Positions 44,183 through 54,508 of a DNA stretch of 64,000 nt are shown here, in pieces. Every line of letters starts with the position of its first letter. Position 1 is the first letter of the stretch. A program made the position numbers and the translations under genes. Source of the stretch: Anaerotignum faecicola (lineage in GTDB: Bacteria; Bacillota; Clostridia; Lachnospirales; Anaerotignaceae); assembly GCA_024460105.1 (NCBI GenBank), contig JANFXS010000004.1, positions 309,323 through 373,322 on the forward strand. Direction: 5' to 3'. The notes beneath the pieces are model-generated. The model searched no databases. It saw only the letters and a list, made by a program, of their open reading frames with translations, and had not been told where the DNA came from.

Positions 44183-45280
44183 ATGGATTCTGAAAAAAAT
44201 GAAAATAATAATATAGACGATAACTACGGCGGCCTTCCGCAGGAAGTGGTGAAGGCCCTTATGGAAAGCCACCCGCTTAAAGGCAACGGAAGCTGGAGCG
44301 ACGACTATGACGACGAACAGCGTGAAGAAAGGCGGCGTAAACGCAGAGCCGAGAGGGAGAAAAACGGACACTCGGAGCGGTCCGACAGGGAAAAAAGCAG
44401 GAGATTTGAACGTACTTCGAGATTTGAGCATACGTCAAGGTTTGAACACACGTCAAGGCTTGAACCTCTTGAAGAGGAAACTGAAAAGTATTCGCCCGAC
44501 CACGGCCGTGTCGAGGAAACGGAAATACCGGCTCCGGAAGTCGAAGAGCCGCCTTCCATTGACGATGACGAGGACGATATGGTTCAGCTTGTAAGACACA
44601 AGAGCATACCGAAAGGCAGAAAAAAAGAACCCCATCTTATTGCCGAAAAGCAGGAAAAGCCTAAAAAAGAAATAAACATTCCAAAACTTTTCAAAAACGA
44701 CGATATCGAAATCGACGAAAACGAATTTATTGAAATTAACAGCCCTGAGGACAGCAGGCGCGCCCTTGACAACTTCTTTGCGGAAAATGACAACTCCTTA
44801 TATGAATACGAAGAAAAGAAAGTGCATAAATCTAATATTATATACATTGCGGCCGCGGCGTTCGCAGTTTTATTTATTGTGCTCATAATAGTCCATCTTA
44901 CAACGGCGGGAAGGCTTGCGGAAGCAAATGAAAAAATAACGGAGCTTGAAGGCGTTCAGGAGCAGAATGAAGAACTTAAAATGAAGGTCCTGTCCTACGA
45001 AGAGGAAGTAGACATGCTCAAAGACGGAGGGGAAACGCTTGCGGCAGACGAAGTGGGCGGCGACGGCGGCTCTGAAAGCGGCGGTGAAAGCGCAGGCGAA
45101 AGCGGCGGCGAAACAAGCGGCGAATACGATACATATACTGTTGTGGAAAACGACAGCTTTTGGACAATAGCGGAGAAAGTTTACGGAAACGGCGCCGAAT
45201 ATCAAAAGATACTTGACGCAAACCACCTTACGGAAAATTCGCCGATTAAACCGGGCGAGAAACTTAAAATACCGAAATAA
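44183..45280 (+). CDS. LysM-domain membrane protein with disordered cytoplasmic region
   Basis: A 365-residue single-pass protein. Residues about 1-215 are highly charged and disordered, with a short in-frame repeat SRFEHT (three to four units at about 74-96). One membrane helix (about 218-240, IIYIAAAAFAVLFIVLIIVHLT) follows, then a coiled coil (about 245-285) and a Gly/Ser/Glu-rich linker (about 290-315). The C-terminal LysM domain (about 316-365: YTVVENDSFWTIAEKVYGNG...ILDANHLTENSPIKPGEKLKIP) binds peptidoglycan. The topology joins a cytoplasmic platform to the wall. AGGAGG precedes ATG 44183. Confidence 0.88.
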   Translation: MDSEKNENNNIDDNYGGLPQEVVKALMESHPLKGNGSWSDDYDDEQREERRRKRRAEREKNGHSERSDREKSRRFERTSRFEHTSRFEHTSRLEPLEEETEKYSPDHGRVEETEIPAPEVEEPPSIDDDEDDMVQLVRHKSIPKGRKKEPHLIAEKQEKPKKEINIPKLFKNDDIEIDENEFIEINSPEDSRRALDNFFAENDNSLYEYEEKKVHKSNIIYIAAAAFAVLFIVLIIVHLTTAGRLAEANEKITELEGVQEQNEELKMKVLSYEEEVDMLKDGGETLAADEVGGDGGSESGGESAGESGGETSGEYDTYTVVENDSFWTIAEKVYGNGAEYQKILDANHLTENSPIKPGEKLKIPK

Positions 45281-45526
45281 CAGGCGTTTGACATATAGGA
45301 ATACAGCCGTGAAGGCGGAAATATAAAACGATGTTTTACAAATAAGCCGCAGAGGACGTAAAGAGGGCATATTTTAGGCGCCGCCTATAAATAATGTATG
45401 AGAAACGTCGCTGCGGCGGATAAATTTCAGGCGCAGGATTATGAACGACCGTACAATTTAACATAAATGTGCGGTTTTCGTTTCGGTGTGCCGTTAATTA
45501 TGGATAAAGGATTCAGGGAGGTTTTT

Positions 45527-46984
45527 ATGGAAGAAAGTTTGAACGGCGCGTCTGTTTCCGAACTTAGGGAAATTGCAAAGCGCTGCGGCGTCAAGTCCGT
45601 ATCGGCGTACAGGAAGGCCGAACTTATTGAAAAAATAAGGGAAGCCGGCGGCGTACAGGCAATGTCGGACGGACGGCATGAGGAAGACAGGGAAAAGCGC
45701 TTTGGCGCAGGCGTTGAAATTGAAGCGGATACAAGGGAAAACGGCGTGCTGAAAGGCGGCTGTATAAACGGCGTTCAATGCGGGGATTTGGATGAAAGTG
45801 AAAACAGCCGGTGCGCGGGATCACAGCAGGAAAAGCAGAGGGCAAAAATTGAAAGCGACGTTATTGACGAGGGTATCCTCGAAGTGCTTCCCGACGGATA
45901 TGGATTTTTAAGGGCGGAGAATTTCTTGCCGGGAACAAACGACATTTATTTATCGCCGGCGCAAATAAGGCGGTTTAATTTGAAAACGGGCGACTGTGTA
46001 AGGGGAAACATAAGGGAAAGCCGTGAAGGCGAAAAATTTGGCGCGATGATATACGTTAAAACGGTTAACGGCGATAACCCGGAGCAGGCGAAACGCAGGC
46101 CGAATTTTGAGGACCTTACGCCTATTTACCCAACGCAGAGGCTTACGCTTGAAACGTCGCAGAACGAAATTTCCACAAGAATTATAGATATAATCGCCCC
46201 AATCGGAAAAGGGCAGAGGGGCATGATTGTGGCTCCGCCAAAGGTAGGAAAAACAATACTTTTGACACAGATGGCCAACGCCATTACAAAAAATCACCCT
46301 GACGTTAATCTTATAATGCTTTTGATAGACGAACGGCCTGAAGAAGTGACGGACATACAGCGTTCCATTGAAGGGGAGAACGTCGAAATTGTATATTCCA
46401 CGTTCGACGAACAGCCGGAGCACCACAAAAGGGTGGCCGAAATGGTGCTTGAAAGGGCCAAAAGGCTTGTGGAACAGGGAAAGGATCTTATTATACTCCT
46501 TGACAGCATAACGCGTCTTGCAAGGGCTTATAACCTTACTACGGCGCCAAGCGGCAGAACTCTTTCGGGCGGCCTTGACCCGGCGGCGCTTTATATGCCC
46601 AAAAAATTTTTCGGCGCCGCAAGGAACATTGAAAACGGGGGAAGCCTTACTATTTTGGCAACGGCCCTCGTTGAAACGGGAAGCAAAATGGACGACGTTG
46701 TGTTTGAAGAATTTAAGGGCACAGGCAACATGGAGCTTGTGCTTGACAGGAAACTTTCCGAAAGGCGTATATTCCCGGCGATAGATATAAATAAATCGGG
46801 TACTAGGCGCGACGATAAACTGCTTACAAAGGAAGAAATGGAAGCGTCTTATTTGCTTAGGAGCATAACGCAGAACCTCGGCCCTGTGGAAACCGCCGAA
46901 AGCCTTATAGATCTTATGAAAAAAACGAAAAACAACCGGGAATTTGTTTTGACGGTTCCTAAACTTAAAAGTAAAAAAGGTTAA
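45527..46984 (+). CDS. rho: Transcription termination factor Rho
   Basis: A 485-residue hexameric RNA helicase. A Rho N-terminal SAP-like domain ([18 protein letters not shown]) is followed by an acidic insert, then the cold-shock-like RNA-binding domain (about residues 105-180: [36 protein letters not shown]). The ATPase has Walker A APPKVGKT at about 236, [13 protein letters not shown] and [13 protein letters not shown], then the R-loop GGLDP. The start was set at ATG 45527 from the GGGAGG site. It begins the classic rho-rpmE-yqhQ-prmC-prfA order. Confidence 0.96.
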   Translation: MEESLNGASVSELREIAKRCGVKSVSAYRKAELIEKIREAGGVQAMSDGRHEEDREKRFGAGVEIEADTRENGVLKGGCINGVQCGDLDESENSRCAGSQQEKQRAKIESDVIDEGILEVLPDGYGFLRAENFLPGTNDIYLSPAQIRRFNLKTGDCVRGNIRESREGEKFGAMIYVKTVNGDNPEQAKRRPNFEDLTPIYPTQRLTLETSQNEISTRIIDIIAPIGKGQRGMIVAPPKVGKTILLTQMANAITKNHPDVNLIMLLIDERPEEVTDIQRSIEGENVEIVYSTFDEQPEHHKRVAEMVLERAKRLVEQGKDLIILLDSITRLARAYNLTTAPSGRTLSGGLDPAALYMPKKFFGAARNIENGGSLTILATALVETGSKMDDVVFEEFKGTGNMELVLDRKLSERRIFPAIDINKSGTRRDDKLLTKEEMEASYLLRSITQNLGPVETAESLIDLMKKTKNNREFVLTVPKLKSKKG

Positions 46985-46986
46985 TG

Positions 46987-47015
46987 TTGCAAAAAAAAAT
47001 AATCTGTGGTATAAT
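46987..47015 (+). promoter_or_regulatory. Promoter of rpmE
   Basis: TTGCAA at 46987-46992 and TATAAT at 47010-47015 with a 17-bp spacer, just after the rho stop codon. Confidence 0.65.
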
Positions 47016-47083
47016 GCAGACGTTGTCTGTAAATGCCGTATTATACGGCGTTGAATAACGATTAATCCAAAGAGGTGAAAGAA

Positions 47084-47287
47084 ATGAGAGAAGGAATACA
47101 TCCGGAGTACCATCAGTGTACTGTAAAATGCAACTGCGGCAATGAATTTGTTACAGGTTCGACTAAAGAGGAAATCAGGGTTGAGGTTTGCTCAAAGTGC
47201 CATCCGTTCTATACAGGAAGCCAGAAACTTTTGGTTGAGGCAGGCGGCCGCGTTGAAAAATTCAACAAGAAATACGGCAGGAAATAA
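47084..47287 (+). CDS. rpmE: 50S ribosomal protein L31
   Basis: A 67-residue zinc-binding (C+) form of bL31: [20 protein letters not shown], then [17 protein letters not shown]. Cysteines in C-N-C and C-x-x-C supply the zinc site. AGAGGTG precedes ATG 47084. It has its own promoter and is followed by a hairpin terminator at 47298-47331. Confidence 0.97.
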   Translation: MREGIHPEYHQCTVKCNCGNEFVTGSTKEEIRVEVCSKCHPFYTGSQKLLVEAGGRVEKFNKKYGRK

Positions 47288-47297
47288 TTATGGATTT

Positions 47298-47331
47298 AAG
47301 GGTTTGGATATTTGTTATCCGGCCCTTTTTT
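47298..47331 (+). terminator. Intrinsic terminator after rpmE
   Basis: AAGGG-TTT-GGATA pairs with TATCC-GG-CCCTT, followed by Ts. Confidence 0.8.
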
Positions 47332-47486
47332 CATTTTAAGACTATACTCAATACAGCGGCGTGCATAAACATGGAGAGAAAGCCGCCGCGGTTTGTAAAC
47401 CGTTTGTAAAATCGGCTATTTATGTTTTTAATTCGGTTTATATATGGTATAATATTAATTCAACATATAATAAAGGGGGCGCGGCA

Positions 47487-48458
47487 GTGCTTTTAGGTAA
47501 TAAATTGGGCGCCGATGACGCCGGAAGGGTCAGAAGGACGAACATAGGCGGGCAGGCAATTATTGAAGGCGTTATGATGCGCGGCAAAAAAATGTATTCT
47601 ATCGCGGTAAGGACGCCTGAGGGTTCGATCTGCGTTGAGGATAAGGACGTGGACAATATATTCAGCAGGAACGGAATATTTAAGTTTCCGGTTTTCAGGG
47701 GAATTGCGGCGTTTATTGAAAGCATGGTTATGGGGGTTAAGATAATAATGCGTTCGGCAAAGCTTGCCGGGCTTGACGATGAAACGGAAGAAGACGGAGA
47801 GCCGTCAAAATTTGAAAAATTTCTGGAAGACAAATTCGGAGATAAACTTGCCGACTACCTGATATATTTCAGCGTGGCGGTTTCGCTCCTGTTTTCTATA
47901 GTTTTGTTTTTCATGCTTCCCGTTTTTGTAGGCGGCCTTTTTAAAAACAGCCTGCCGGGGACGTGGGCTCTAGGCATAATTGAAGGGCTGGTAAGGATCG
48001 CCATATTTTTAGGATATATATTTGCAATTTCAAAAATGAAAGAAATCCAGCGGGTATTCCAGTACCATGGCGCGGAGCATAAAACAATCAACTGCTTTGA
48101 ACACGGGGAGGAGCTTACCGTTGAGAACGTGAGGAAACATACAAGGCTCCACAAAAGGTGCGGCACGAGTTTTCTGCTTATCGTTATGATTATAAGCATG
48201 TTCGTATTCTTTTTTGTAAGGACTGACAATTTTGCCCTCAGGCTTTTAAGCCGTATAGTGCTGGTGCCTTTTATAGCGGGAATTTCGTATGAAGTTATAC
48301 AATGGGCGGGGCGCAGTGAGAACAGGCTTGTGGCGCTTGTAAGCAAGCCTGGTTTTATGCTTCAGAACATAACTACGGCCGAACCCGACGACGGACAGAT
48401 GGAATGCGCCATTGCGGCGATGAAAAGCGTTTTGGAGGCTGAAGGTGAAAACGGTTAA
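47487..48458 (+). CDS. yqhQ: DUF1385 (YqhQ-like) membrane protein
   Basis: A 323-residue membrane protein: VRRTNIGGQAIIEGVMMRGKKMYSIAVR at the N-terminus, about four helices in the middle, and FQYHGAEHKTINCFEHGEELTVENVRKHTRLHKRCGTSFLLIVM with conserved His, Cys and Glu, which is the DUF1385 signature. The start is GTG 47487, since the GGGGG at 47474-47478 lies in front; an upstream in-frame extension is unlikely. The family's role is not known. It sits, as in many Firmicutes, between rpmE and prmC, and its last 14 bp overlap prmC. Confidence 0.88.
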   Translation: MLLGNKLGADDAGRVRRTNIGGQAIIEGVMMRGKKMYSIAVRTPEGSICVEDKDVDNIFSRNGIFKFPVFRGIAAFIESMVMGVKIIMRSAKLAGLDDETEEDGEPSKFEKFLEDKFGDKLADYLIYFSVAVSLLFSIVLFFMLPVFVGGLFKNSLPGTWALGIIEGLVRIAIFLGYIFAISKMKEIQRVFQYHGAEHKTINCFEHGEELTVENVRKHTRLHKRCGTSFLLIVMIISMFVFFFVRTDNFALRLLSRIVLVPFIAGISYEVIQWAGRSENRLVALVSKPGFMLQNITTAEPDDGQMECAIAAMKSVLEAEGENG

Positions 48459-49299
48459 AGATTGGCTTTTATGGGCAAAAAAGTATTTGAAAGAAAGCGG
48501 CGCCGCGGAATTTTGCCTTGACGCCGAGCTGTTTATGATGAAGGCCGTTAACTTTACAAAGGTGCAGCTTTTTACAAGGGACGGTTATATACTGACGAAT
48601 GAAGAAACGGAATTTTTCCGCAGAATGGTTGAAAGGCGTGCCGCAAAGGAGCCGGCGCAGTATATACTGGGGATGTGCCAATTTATGGGCCTTGATTTTT
48701 ATGTGGATAAAAACGTGCTTATTCCGAGGCCCGATACTGAAATACTTGTTGAAGAAGTTATAAAATATATACAAAGCGGGGATATAAAAACTGCTGTGGA
48801 CATCGGAACGGGCAGCGGGTGCATACCCATAAGTCTTGTTAAATACGGGCTTAAAGAAGCCGCGGCGGTGGATATAAGCCGCGGCGCTTTGGCGGTTGCC
48901 GAAAAAAACAGCGTTTTAAACGGCACGTCCGGCAGTATAAAATTTATAGAAAGCAATTTGTTTGAAAATTTAGGCGGCGGGTATGAAGAATATTTTGACG
49001 CTGTCGTTTCAAACCCGCCGTATATAAAAAGCGGCGTAATAAAGACGCTTATGCCGGAAGTAAGGGACAATGAGCCTTTGAAAGCTTTGGACGGCGGCGG
49101 CGACGGGCTTTATTTTTACAGGGAAATAGTTTCGGAAAGCAGAAAATATATCAGGGAACGCGGGTTCCTGTTTTTTGAAATAGGATACGACCAAGGCGAA
49201 AGCGTACCGCGTCTGATGAAGGAAAACGGTTTTGACAATATAAAAGTGATAAAGGACCTTGCGGGGCTTGACAGGGTTGTTTTGGGGAGGAAAAGGTAG
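48445..49299 (+). CDS. prmC: Peptide chain release factor N5-glutamine methyltransferase
   Basis: A 284-residue SAM-dependent enzyme that methylates the Gln of the GGQ motif in release factors. The helical N-terminal domain (about 1-85) is followed by the methyltransferase domain: DIGTGSGCIPISL at about 118, and VVSNPPYIKSG with NPPY at about 190-193. Its target gene prfA comes 6 bp later. GTG 48445 follows GGAGG and overlaps the yqhQ gene by 14 bp, so translation is coupled. Confidence 0.96.
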   Translation: MKTVKDWLLWAKKYLKESGAAEFCLDAELFMMKAVNFTKVQLFTRDGYILTNEETEFFRRMVERRAAKEPAQYILGMCQFMGLDFYVDKNVLIPRPDTEILVEEVIKYIQSGDIKTAVDIGTGSGCIPISLVKYGLKEAAAVDISRGALAVAEKNSVLNGTSGSIKFIESNLFENLGGGYEEYFDAVVSNPPYIKSGVIKTLMPEVRDNEPLKALDGGGDGLYFYREIVSESRKYIRERGFLFFEIGYDQGESVPRLMKENGFDNIKVIKDLAGLDRVVLGRKR

Positions 49300-49305
49300 T
49301 TATTT

Positions 49306-50379
49306 ATGTTTGAGCGTATTGAAGAACTTGAAAGAAAGCATATTGATTTGGGAGACAGGGTAAACGATCCGGACTGTATAGCGGATCAGGCGCTTTGGCG
49401 GAAGCTTATGAAAGAATACAGCGCGCTGACGCCCATTGTTGAAAAGTACAGGGAATATAAGAAAGCCAAAACGGATGTGGAGGAAGCTTTGGAAATGCTT
49501 AACGAGCCGCTTGACGACGATTTCAGGCAGATGGTTAAGGAGGAACTGAACGAAAATAAGGCGAAAATCATCGGGCTTGAAAAAGAAATTAAAGTGCTTC
49601 TTCTGCCTAAGGATCCAAACGACGAAAAGAATGTAATTATGGAAATCAGGGGAGGCACAGGAGGGGAAGAAGCCGCGCTTTTTGCGGCCGATCTTTTCAG
49701 GATGTATTCAAGGTATGCGGAAGGCAAACGCTGGAAAACCGAAATAATGAGCGCAAATGAAAGCGACATAGGCGGATTTAAAGAAGTTTCGTTTATGATT
49801 AGCGGCCATGGGGCTTACAGCAGGCTTAAATACGAAAGCGGCGTACACAGGGTACAGCGCGTGCCGGCGACGGAATCAAGCGGAAGGATACATACTTCGG
49901 CGGTAACGGTAGCCGTGCTTCCCGAGGCCGAAGCAGTGGACGTAAATCTTGATATGAACGATATAAGGATAGACGTTTTCAGGGCGTCAGGAAACGGCGG
50001 CCAGTGCGTTAACACAACCGATTCGGCAGTGCGTATAACGCATATTCCAACAGGGCTTGTGGTAAGCTGCCAGGACGAAAAGAGCCAGCTTAAAAACAAA
50101 GAAAAAGGGCTTAAAGTCCTCCTTGCAAGGCTTTACGAGCTGGAGCAGGCAAAGCATGACAGCGAAATATCGGCCGAAAGGCGTTCGCAGGTCGGAAGCG
50201 GCGACAGAAGCGAAAGGATAAGGACATACAATTTCCCGCAGGGAAGGGTTACGGATCATAGGATAAACCTTACCATTTACAAGCTTGACGCTGTTTTAAA
50301 CGGGGAACTGGATGAAATAATCGATCCCCTCATAACAACGGATCAGGCGGAAAAGCTTAAAGGCCAGTATGATGAATAA
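49306..50379 (+). CDS. prfA: Peptide chain release factor 1
   Basis: A 357-residue RF1. The codon-recognition PxT motif lies in [10 protein letters not shown] (about residue 185), which reads UAA/UAG. The catalytic GGQ in [19 protein letters not shown] (about 229-231) is the PrmC target. The normal length and [29 protein letters not shown] blocks confirm RF1 over RF2. The last 11 bp overlap the longest frame of the chromate transporter gene that follows. Confidence 0.97.
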   Translation: MFERIEELERKHIDLGDRVNDPDCIADQALWRKLMKEYSALTPIVEKYREYKKAKTDVEEALEMLNEPLDDDFRQMVKEELNENKAKIIGLEKEIKVLLLPKDPNDEKNVIMEIRGGTGGEEAALFAADLFRMYSRYAEGKRWKTEIMSANESDIGGFKEVSFMISGHGAYSRLKYESGVHRVQRVPATESSGRIHTSAVTVAVLPEAEAVDVNLDMNDIRIDVFRASGNGGQCVNTTDSAVRITHIPTGLVVSCQDEKSQLKNKEKGLKVLLARLYELEQAKHDSEISAERRSQVGSGDRSERIRTYNFPQGRVTDHRINLTIYKLDAVLNGELDEIIDPLITTDQAEKLKGQYDE

Positions 50380-50401
50380 CGGGGACAGAAGGTGTTATAG
50401 A

Positions 50402-50956
50402 TTGAAAGAATTAATCGATTTGTTTGTAACATTTGCCCGTATCGGGGTGTGTACGTTCGGCGGCGGGCTTGCCATGCTGCCTATACTTCAGGCGGAGATT
50501 GTGGATAAAAAGGGCTGGGCAACCGAAGGTGAGCTTCTTAACTATTATGCCATAGGCCAGTGCACCCCGGGAGTTATAGCGGTAAATACGGCGACATTTA
50601 TCGGCTACAACCGAAAAGGCATACCGGGAGGGGTTATAGCCACCGTAGGCCTTGTTTTCCCCAGCCTTGTAATAATTTCCGTTATTGCGGGGTTTTTAAC
50701 GGCTTTCGCGGATATGGCCGTCATACAGCATGCTTTTGCGGCGGTGAGGGTGGCCGTCGCGGCTTTGGTTGTAAACACCGTTATCAAAATGTGGAAAACA
50801 ACCGTGAAAGATAAGCTCTGCGCCTGTATAGCCATTATAGCTTTGTGTATCTCGGCTTTTACAGATTTTTCCCCCGTAGTGGTCGTTATAGGCGGCGCGC
50901 TTTTGGGAATGACCCTGCCTTTAATCAAAGCGGCAAAAGGGGGCGGCCATAAATGA
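50402..50956 (+). CDS. Chromate transporter, N-terminal-type subunit
   Basis: A 184-residue ChrA-family protein: LKELIDLFVTFARIGVCTFGGGLAMLPILQAEIVDKKGW, then CTPGVIAVNTATFIGY. The family motif FGGG and GQ-TPGP-like segment are present, with about five membrane helices. TTG 50402 is preferred: AAGGTG lies 7 bp upstream and the family normally begins near here. An ATG at 50369 overlapping prfA is the alternative. Short ChrA proteins work in pairs; the second half follows with a 4-bp overlap. Substrate may be chromate or another anion. Confidence 0.88.
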   Translation: MKELIDLFVTFARIGVCTFGGGLAMLPILQAEIVDKKGWATEGELLNYYAIGQCTPGVIAVNTATFIGYNRKGIPGGVIATVGLVFPSLVIISVIAGFLTAFADMAVIQHAFAAVRVAVAALVVNTVIKMWKTTVKDKLCACIAIIALCISAFTDFSPVVVVIGGALLGMTLPLIKAAKGGGHK

Positions 50957-51522
50957 TAGGAGAACTTTTTCTGCTTTATTACGAATTTTTTAAAATAGGG
51001 CTTTTTGCCGTGGGGGGAGGAATGGCGACGCTGCCTTTCCTCTATGACCTTGCCGACAAATACGACTGGTTTACGCAGAAAATGGTTGGGGATATGATAG
51101 CGATTTCGGAATCAACGCCCGGACCTATAGGGGTTAATATGGCGACGTACACGGGTTTTCAAAATGCCGGGCCTGTCGGGGCCGTAGTGGCAACTATGGG
51201 GCTTATAACGCCGTCGATTATAGTTATTATAATAATAGCGCAGTTTTTAAAGAAATTTTCGGAAAGCCAAACGGTGCAGGATATTTTTTATACGCTGCGC
51301 CCGGCGGTTACGGGGCTTATCGGTGCCGTTGCCGTTACGCTTATTACGGGAGAAGTTATAAACGCCGGCGCTTTTTCGCAAGGCGGGACGATAAGCGAAA
51401 TTTTTAAGTTTAAAGAGGTTATATGGTTTTTTATACTTATTGTCTTAACGAATAAATATAAAAAGCACCCGCTTTTCTATATATGTATTTCAGCGGCAGT
51501 CGGGATACTTTTCAGTTTTTAA
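50953..51522 (+). CDS. Chromate transporter, C-terminal-type subunit
   Basis: A 189-residue ChrA-family protein, partner of the preceding gene with a 4-bp overlap. FFKIGLFAVGGGMATLPFLYDLADKYDWFT and SESTPGPIGVNMATYTGF are the family motifs. About six helices; the ending FYICISAAVGILFSF is hydrophobic. Together the two short subunits replace one long ChrA chain and are expected to form an inverted-topology pair. Confidence 0.9.
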   Translation: MIGELFLLYYEFFKIGLFAVGGGMATLPFLYDLADKYDWFTQKMVGDMIAISESTPGPIGVNMATYTGFQNAGPVGAVVATMGLITPSIIVIIIIAQFLKKFSESQTVQDIFYTLRPAVTGLIGAVAVTLITGEVINAGAFSQGGTISEIFKFKEVIWFFILIVLTNKYKKHPLFYICISAAVGILFSF

Positions 51523-51543
51523 GTATAGTGAAGTCTTGAGGAG

Positions 51544-54006
51544 ATGATGGATTTGACCGATAATAAATTAAAAAAAGACGAAATAAAAAAGGTTGTAATC
51601 GAAAACCTGAAAACTCTGTACAGAAAGACGCTGGAAAATGCCAGCGACAGCGAGATTTACCATGCGGCGGTTTTTGCGCTGAGGGAACGTATAAACGACA
51701 TCTGGATTAAGACTCACGATGAATATTATGAACAGGATGTAAAGGTTGTGTACTACCTTTCCATGGAATTTCTTATGGGAAGGTTTTTTGGCAACACAAT
51801 TATTAACCTTTGCGAAATGGATGAAGTGCGGGAGGCGTTTGAAGAGCTTGGGATTGACTACGCCAAAATTGAAGAGGCGGAGCCGGATCCGGGCCTTGGA
51901 AACGGCGGGCTTGGCAGGCTTGCGGCGTGTTTTCTGGATTCCCTTTCAACTTTGTCCATGCCGGCGTACGGATGCGGCATAAGGTACCGTTACGGCATAT
52001 TTGAGCAGAAGATCGAAAACGGGTATCAGGTTGAAAAGCCGGACAACTGGCTTGAGGAGGGCGACCCGTGGAGCATAAAAAGAAACGAATATACGGTTGA
52101 AGTCAAGTTCGGCGGTTCCGTAAGGGCTGAATACAAGGGCGACGGGACGTACAGATTTGTACAGGAGAATTACCATTCTGTCTATGCGGTGCCGTATGAC
52201 TATCCTGTAATAGGGTATGGCAACGAAATTGTTAATACGCTCCGCCTTTGGGAGGCGAAACCCGTTAACAGGTTTGACCTTAAATCTTTTAACGAGGGGA
52301 ATTATCAGAAGGCTGTTGAAGAACAGAACCTTGCCCAGACCATAACCGACGTGCTTTATCCTGCCGACGAGCATTATTCGGGCAAAGAATTAAGGCTCAG
52401 GCAGCAGTACTTCTTTATTTCGGCAACGGTGCAGAGGGCTGTGCAGAGGTTTAAAGGCATGCATACTGATTTTTCCGTTATGCCCGAAAAAATCGCTTTC
52501 CAACTTAACGATACACATCCTTCCGTAGCCGTTGCGGAGCTTATGCGCGTGCTTGTGGACGAAAACGATTTGCCGTGGGACGAAGCGTGGGAAATAACGA
52601 CAAAAGTCTGCGGCTATACAAACCATACCATAATGAGCGAAGCCCTTGAAAAATGGCCAATAGAGCTTTTCAGCCGCCTTCTGCCCAGAATATACATGAT
52701 TGTTGAGGAAATAAACAGGCGTTTCTGCGACGATATAATTAAAAGATACGGCGACGATCACACAAAGCTGAGAAAAATGGCAATAGTTGCCGACGGGCAG
52801 ATTAGGATGGCGCATCTTGCGATAGTGGGAAGCCACAGCGTCAACGGCGTGGCCGCCCTGCACACGGAAATACTAAAGAAACAGGAACTTAAAGATTTCT
52901 ATGAATTTTATCCTGACAAATTCAACAATAAAACAAACGGCATAACCCAAAGGCGTTGGCTTCTGCATGCAAACCCTCTGCTGGCGGAGCTTGTTACCTC
53001 GAAAATCGGCAAAGGGTGGATCACAAACCTCCAGCTTATCGAAGGCATAGCCGATTATGCCGACGATCCTTTGTTCCAAAAGCAGTTTATGGATGTTAAG
53101 TATCACAATAAAGTTATGCTTGCAAAATATATCAAAGAGGAAAAAGGGATCGATATTGACCCGGAATCCATATTTGATATACAGGTTAAAAGGCTGCATG
53201 AATATAAACGCCAGCTTTTAAACGTTTTCCATATAATTGACCTTTATAACAGCATTAAAACAAACCCGGGGCTTGATATTGTGCCGAGGACTTTCATATT
53301 CGGCGCCAAAAGCGCGGCAAGCTATAAAAGGGCGAAACTTATTATAAAGCTTATAAACAGCGTGGCAGACGTTATAAATAATGATGAAACGATAAAGGGC
53401 AAAATTAAAGTTGTCTTTATGGAGAATTACAGAGTTTCTTTGGCGGAAAAGCTTATGCCGGCCGCCGACGTAAGCGAGCAGATCTCAACGGCGGGCAAAG
53501 AAGCGTCGGGCACGGGCAACATGAAATTTATGCTCAACGGCGCCGTTACGGTGGGAACTCTCGACGGGGCGAATGTTGAAATGCTTGAAGAGGTAGGAGA
53601 GGAAAATATATTTATATTCGGAATGAAGGCTGAAGAGGTTATAGAAAAGTATGCCGGCAATAACTATGATCCGTGGATGGTTTCAAATATGGATCAAAGT
53701 CTGCGTCTTGTGCTTACACAGCTTATAAACGGGACGTTTGACAAAGATTTGAACCTTTTCAGGGATATATACGACAGCCTGCTGAACGGTTCAGGCGGGC
53801 GCGCCGACGAATATTTTGTGCTTGCCGACTTTGCGGAGTATAAAAAAGCGCAGCAGCGCATAAACGAGGCGTATAAAGACAAAGAACGCTGGGCCCGCAT
53901 GGCGATTATGAATACCGCCAAAAGCGGAAAATTTTCAAGCGACAGGACAATACGGCAGTATGCCGATGAAATTTGGCAGATTAAGCCTGCCGTTTTAAGG
54001 GACTGA
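51544..54006 (+). CDS. glgP: Glycogen/maltodextrin phosphorylase
   Basis: An 820-residue alpha-glucan phosphorylase that releases glucose-1-phosphate from glycogen. N-terminal: VVYYLSMEFLMGRFFGNT, EPDPGLGNGGLGRLAACFLDS. Middle: FQLNDTHPSVAVAELMR, TNHTIMSEALEKW. C-terminal: VKRLHEYKRQLLN, ASGTGNMKFMLNGAVTVGTLDGAN, which holds the PLP-binding Lys near residue 661. GAGGAG abuts ATG 51544, so the second ATG 51547 or even TTG 51553 could also be the real start. No other glycogen gene is next to it. A strong terminator follows. Confidence 0.95.
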   Translation: MMDLTDNKLKKDEIKKVVIENLKTLYRKTLENASDSEIYHAAVFALRERINDIWIKTHDEYYEQDVKVVYYLSMEFLMGRFFGNTIINLCEMDEVREAFEELGIDYAKIEEAEPDPGLGNGGLGRLAACFLDSLSTLSMPAYGCGIRYRYGIFEQKIENGYQVEKPDNWLEEGDPWSIKRNEYTVEVKFGGSVRAEYKGDGTYRFVQENYHSVYAVPYDYPVIGYGNEIVNTLRLWEAKPVNRFDLKSFNEGNYQKAVEEQNLAQTITDVLYPADEHYSGKELRLRQQYFFISATVQRAVQRFKGMHTDFSVMPEKIAFQLNDTHPSVAVAELMRVLVDENDLPWDEAWEITTKVCGYTNHTIMSEALEKWPIELFSRLLPRIYMIVEEINRRFCDDIIKRYGDDHTKLRKMAIVADGQIRMAHLAIVGSHSVNGVAALHTEILKKQELKDFYEFYPDKFNNKTNGITQRRWLLHANPLLAELVTSKIGKGWITNLQLIEGIADYADDPLFQKQFMDVKYHNKVMLAKYIKEEKGIDIDPESIFDIQVKRLHEYKRQLLNVFHIIDLYNSIKTNPGLDIVPRTFIFGAKSAASYKRAKLIIKLINSVADVINNDETIKGKIKVVFMENYRVSLAEKLMPAADVSEQISTAGKEASGTGNMKFMLNGAVTVGTLDGANVEMLEEVGEENIFIFGMKAEEVIEKYAGNNYDPWMVSNMDQSLRLVLTQLINGTFDKDLNLFRDIYDSLLNGSGGRADEYFVLADFAEYKKAQQRINEAYKDKERWARMAIMNTAKSGKFSSDRTIRQYADEIWQIKPAVLRD

Positions 54007-54056
54007 CGTATAACGGCCTTTAAAGGCGTGAATAATTGATATAAAAAGGAAAATTT

Positions 54057-54096
54057 AAAAACCCTGTATCCCGGTAAAAAGGGAAACAGGGTTTTT
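54057..54096 (+). terminator. Intrinsic terminator after glgP
   Basis: AAAACCCTGT and ACAGGGTTTT pair around an inner CCC/GGG, followed by Ts. Confidence 0.88.
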
Positions 54097-54448
54097 GCGT
54101 TTTTTGGAGCCGTTCGATGAAATATATTAAGCTTGTGACAGACTGCCGCAATTAAAATCGACGCAAGGTATGACGTGTATATATGTGCGTAAAGGATGTT
54201 TTGTGACGAAAAAAAGGAAAAGCTATCGAAGCCGCGTTGTGCAGTTAAACGTCTGATTCGACAGGCGCGCATGACGTTTAGGAATATTCGGTGAAACAGC
54301 CGCGCTGTATGGAGGAAAACGGCGAATACGGTTTCTGCCATGTATTGCGTATCTCATGGCGGCAGTAGAGAAAACTCGGCCCACAGATATGTATACAGCT
54401 TAAAAGCGTAGGGGACAAGCCCTTTTCAGACAAAAGGCGCATGTATTA

Positions 54449-54477
54449 GAATAAGCAGGGCATAACCGGCATAGAAT
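54449..54477 (+). promoter_or_regulatory. Possible sigma-E promoter of spoIIID
   Basis: GAATAA at 54449-54454 and CATAGAAT at 54470-54477 with a 15-bp spacer resemble the mother-cell sigma-E pattern (ATA-type -35 and CATACAAT-like -10). spoIIID is a known sigma-E target in Bacillus and Clostridium. The rest of 54100-54448 shows no gene. Confidence 0.45.
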
Positions 54478-54508
54478 GGTAAAAACATCCTGAACAGGAG
54501 GATTTTTG

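Noticed and set aside
44400..44470. Tandem repeats considered as a CRISPR-like array
   Set aside because: The units are 18-21 bp, have no spacers, and encode an in-frame SRFEHT repeat in the LysM protein. I found no CRISPR array in the window.
45950..47113. A 387-codon open frame on the minus strand across rho
   Set aside because: It is the complement of the well-supported rho gene, has no ribosome site and no recognisable motif; long antisense frames arise from codon bias.
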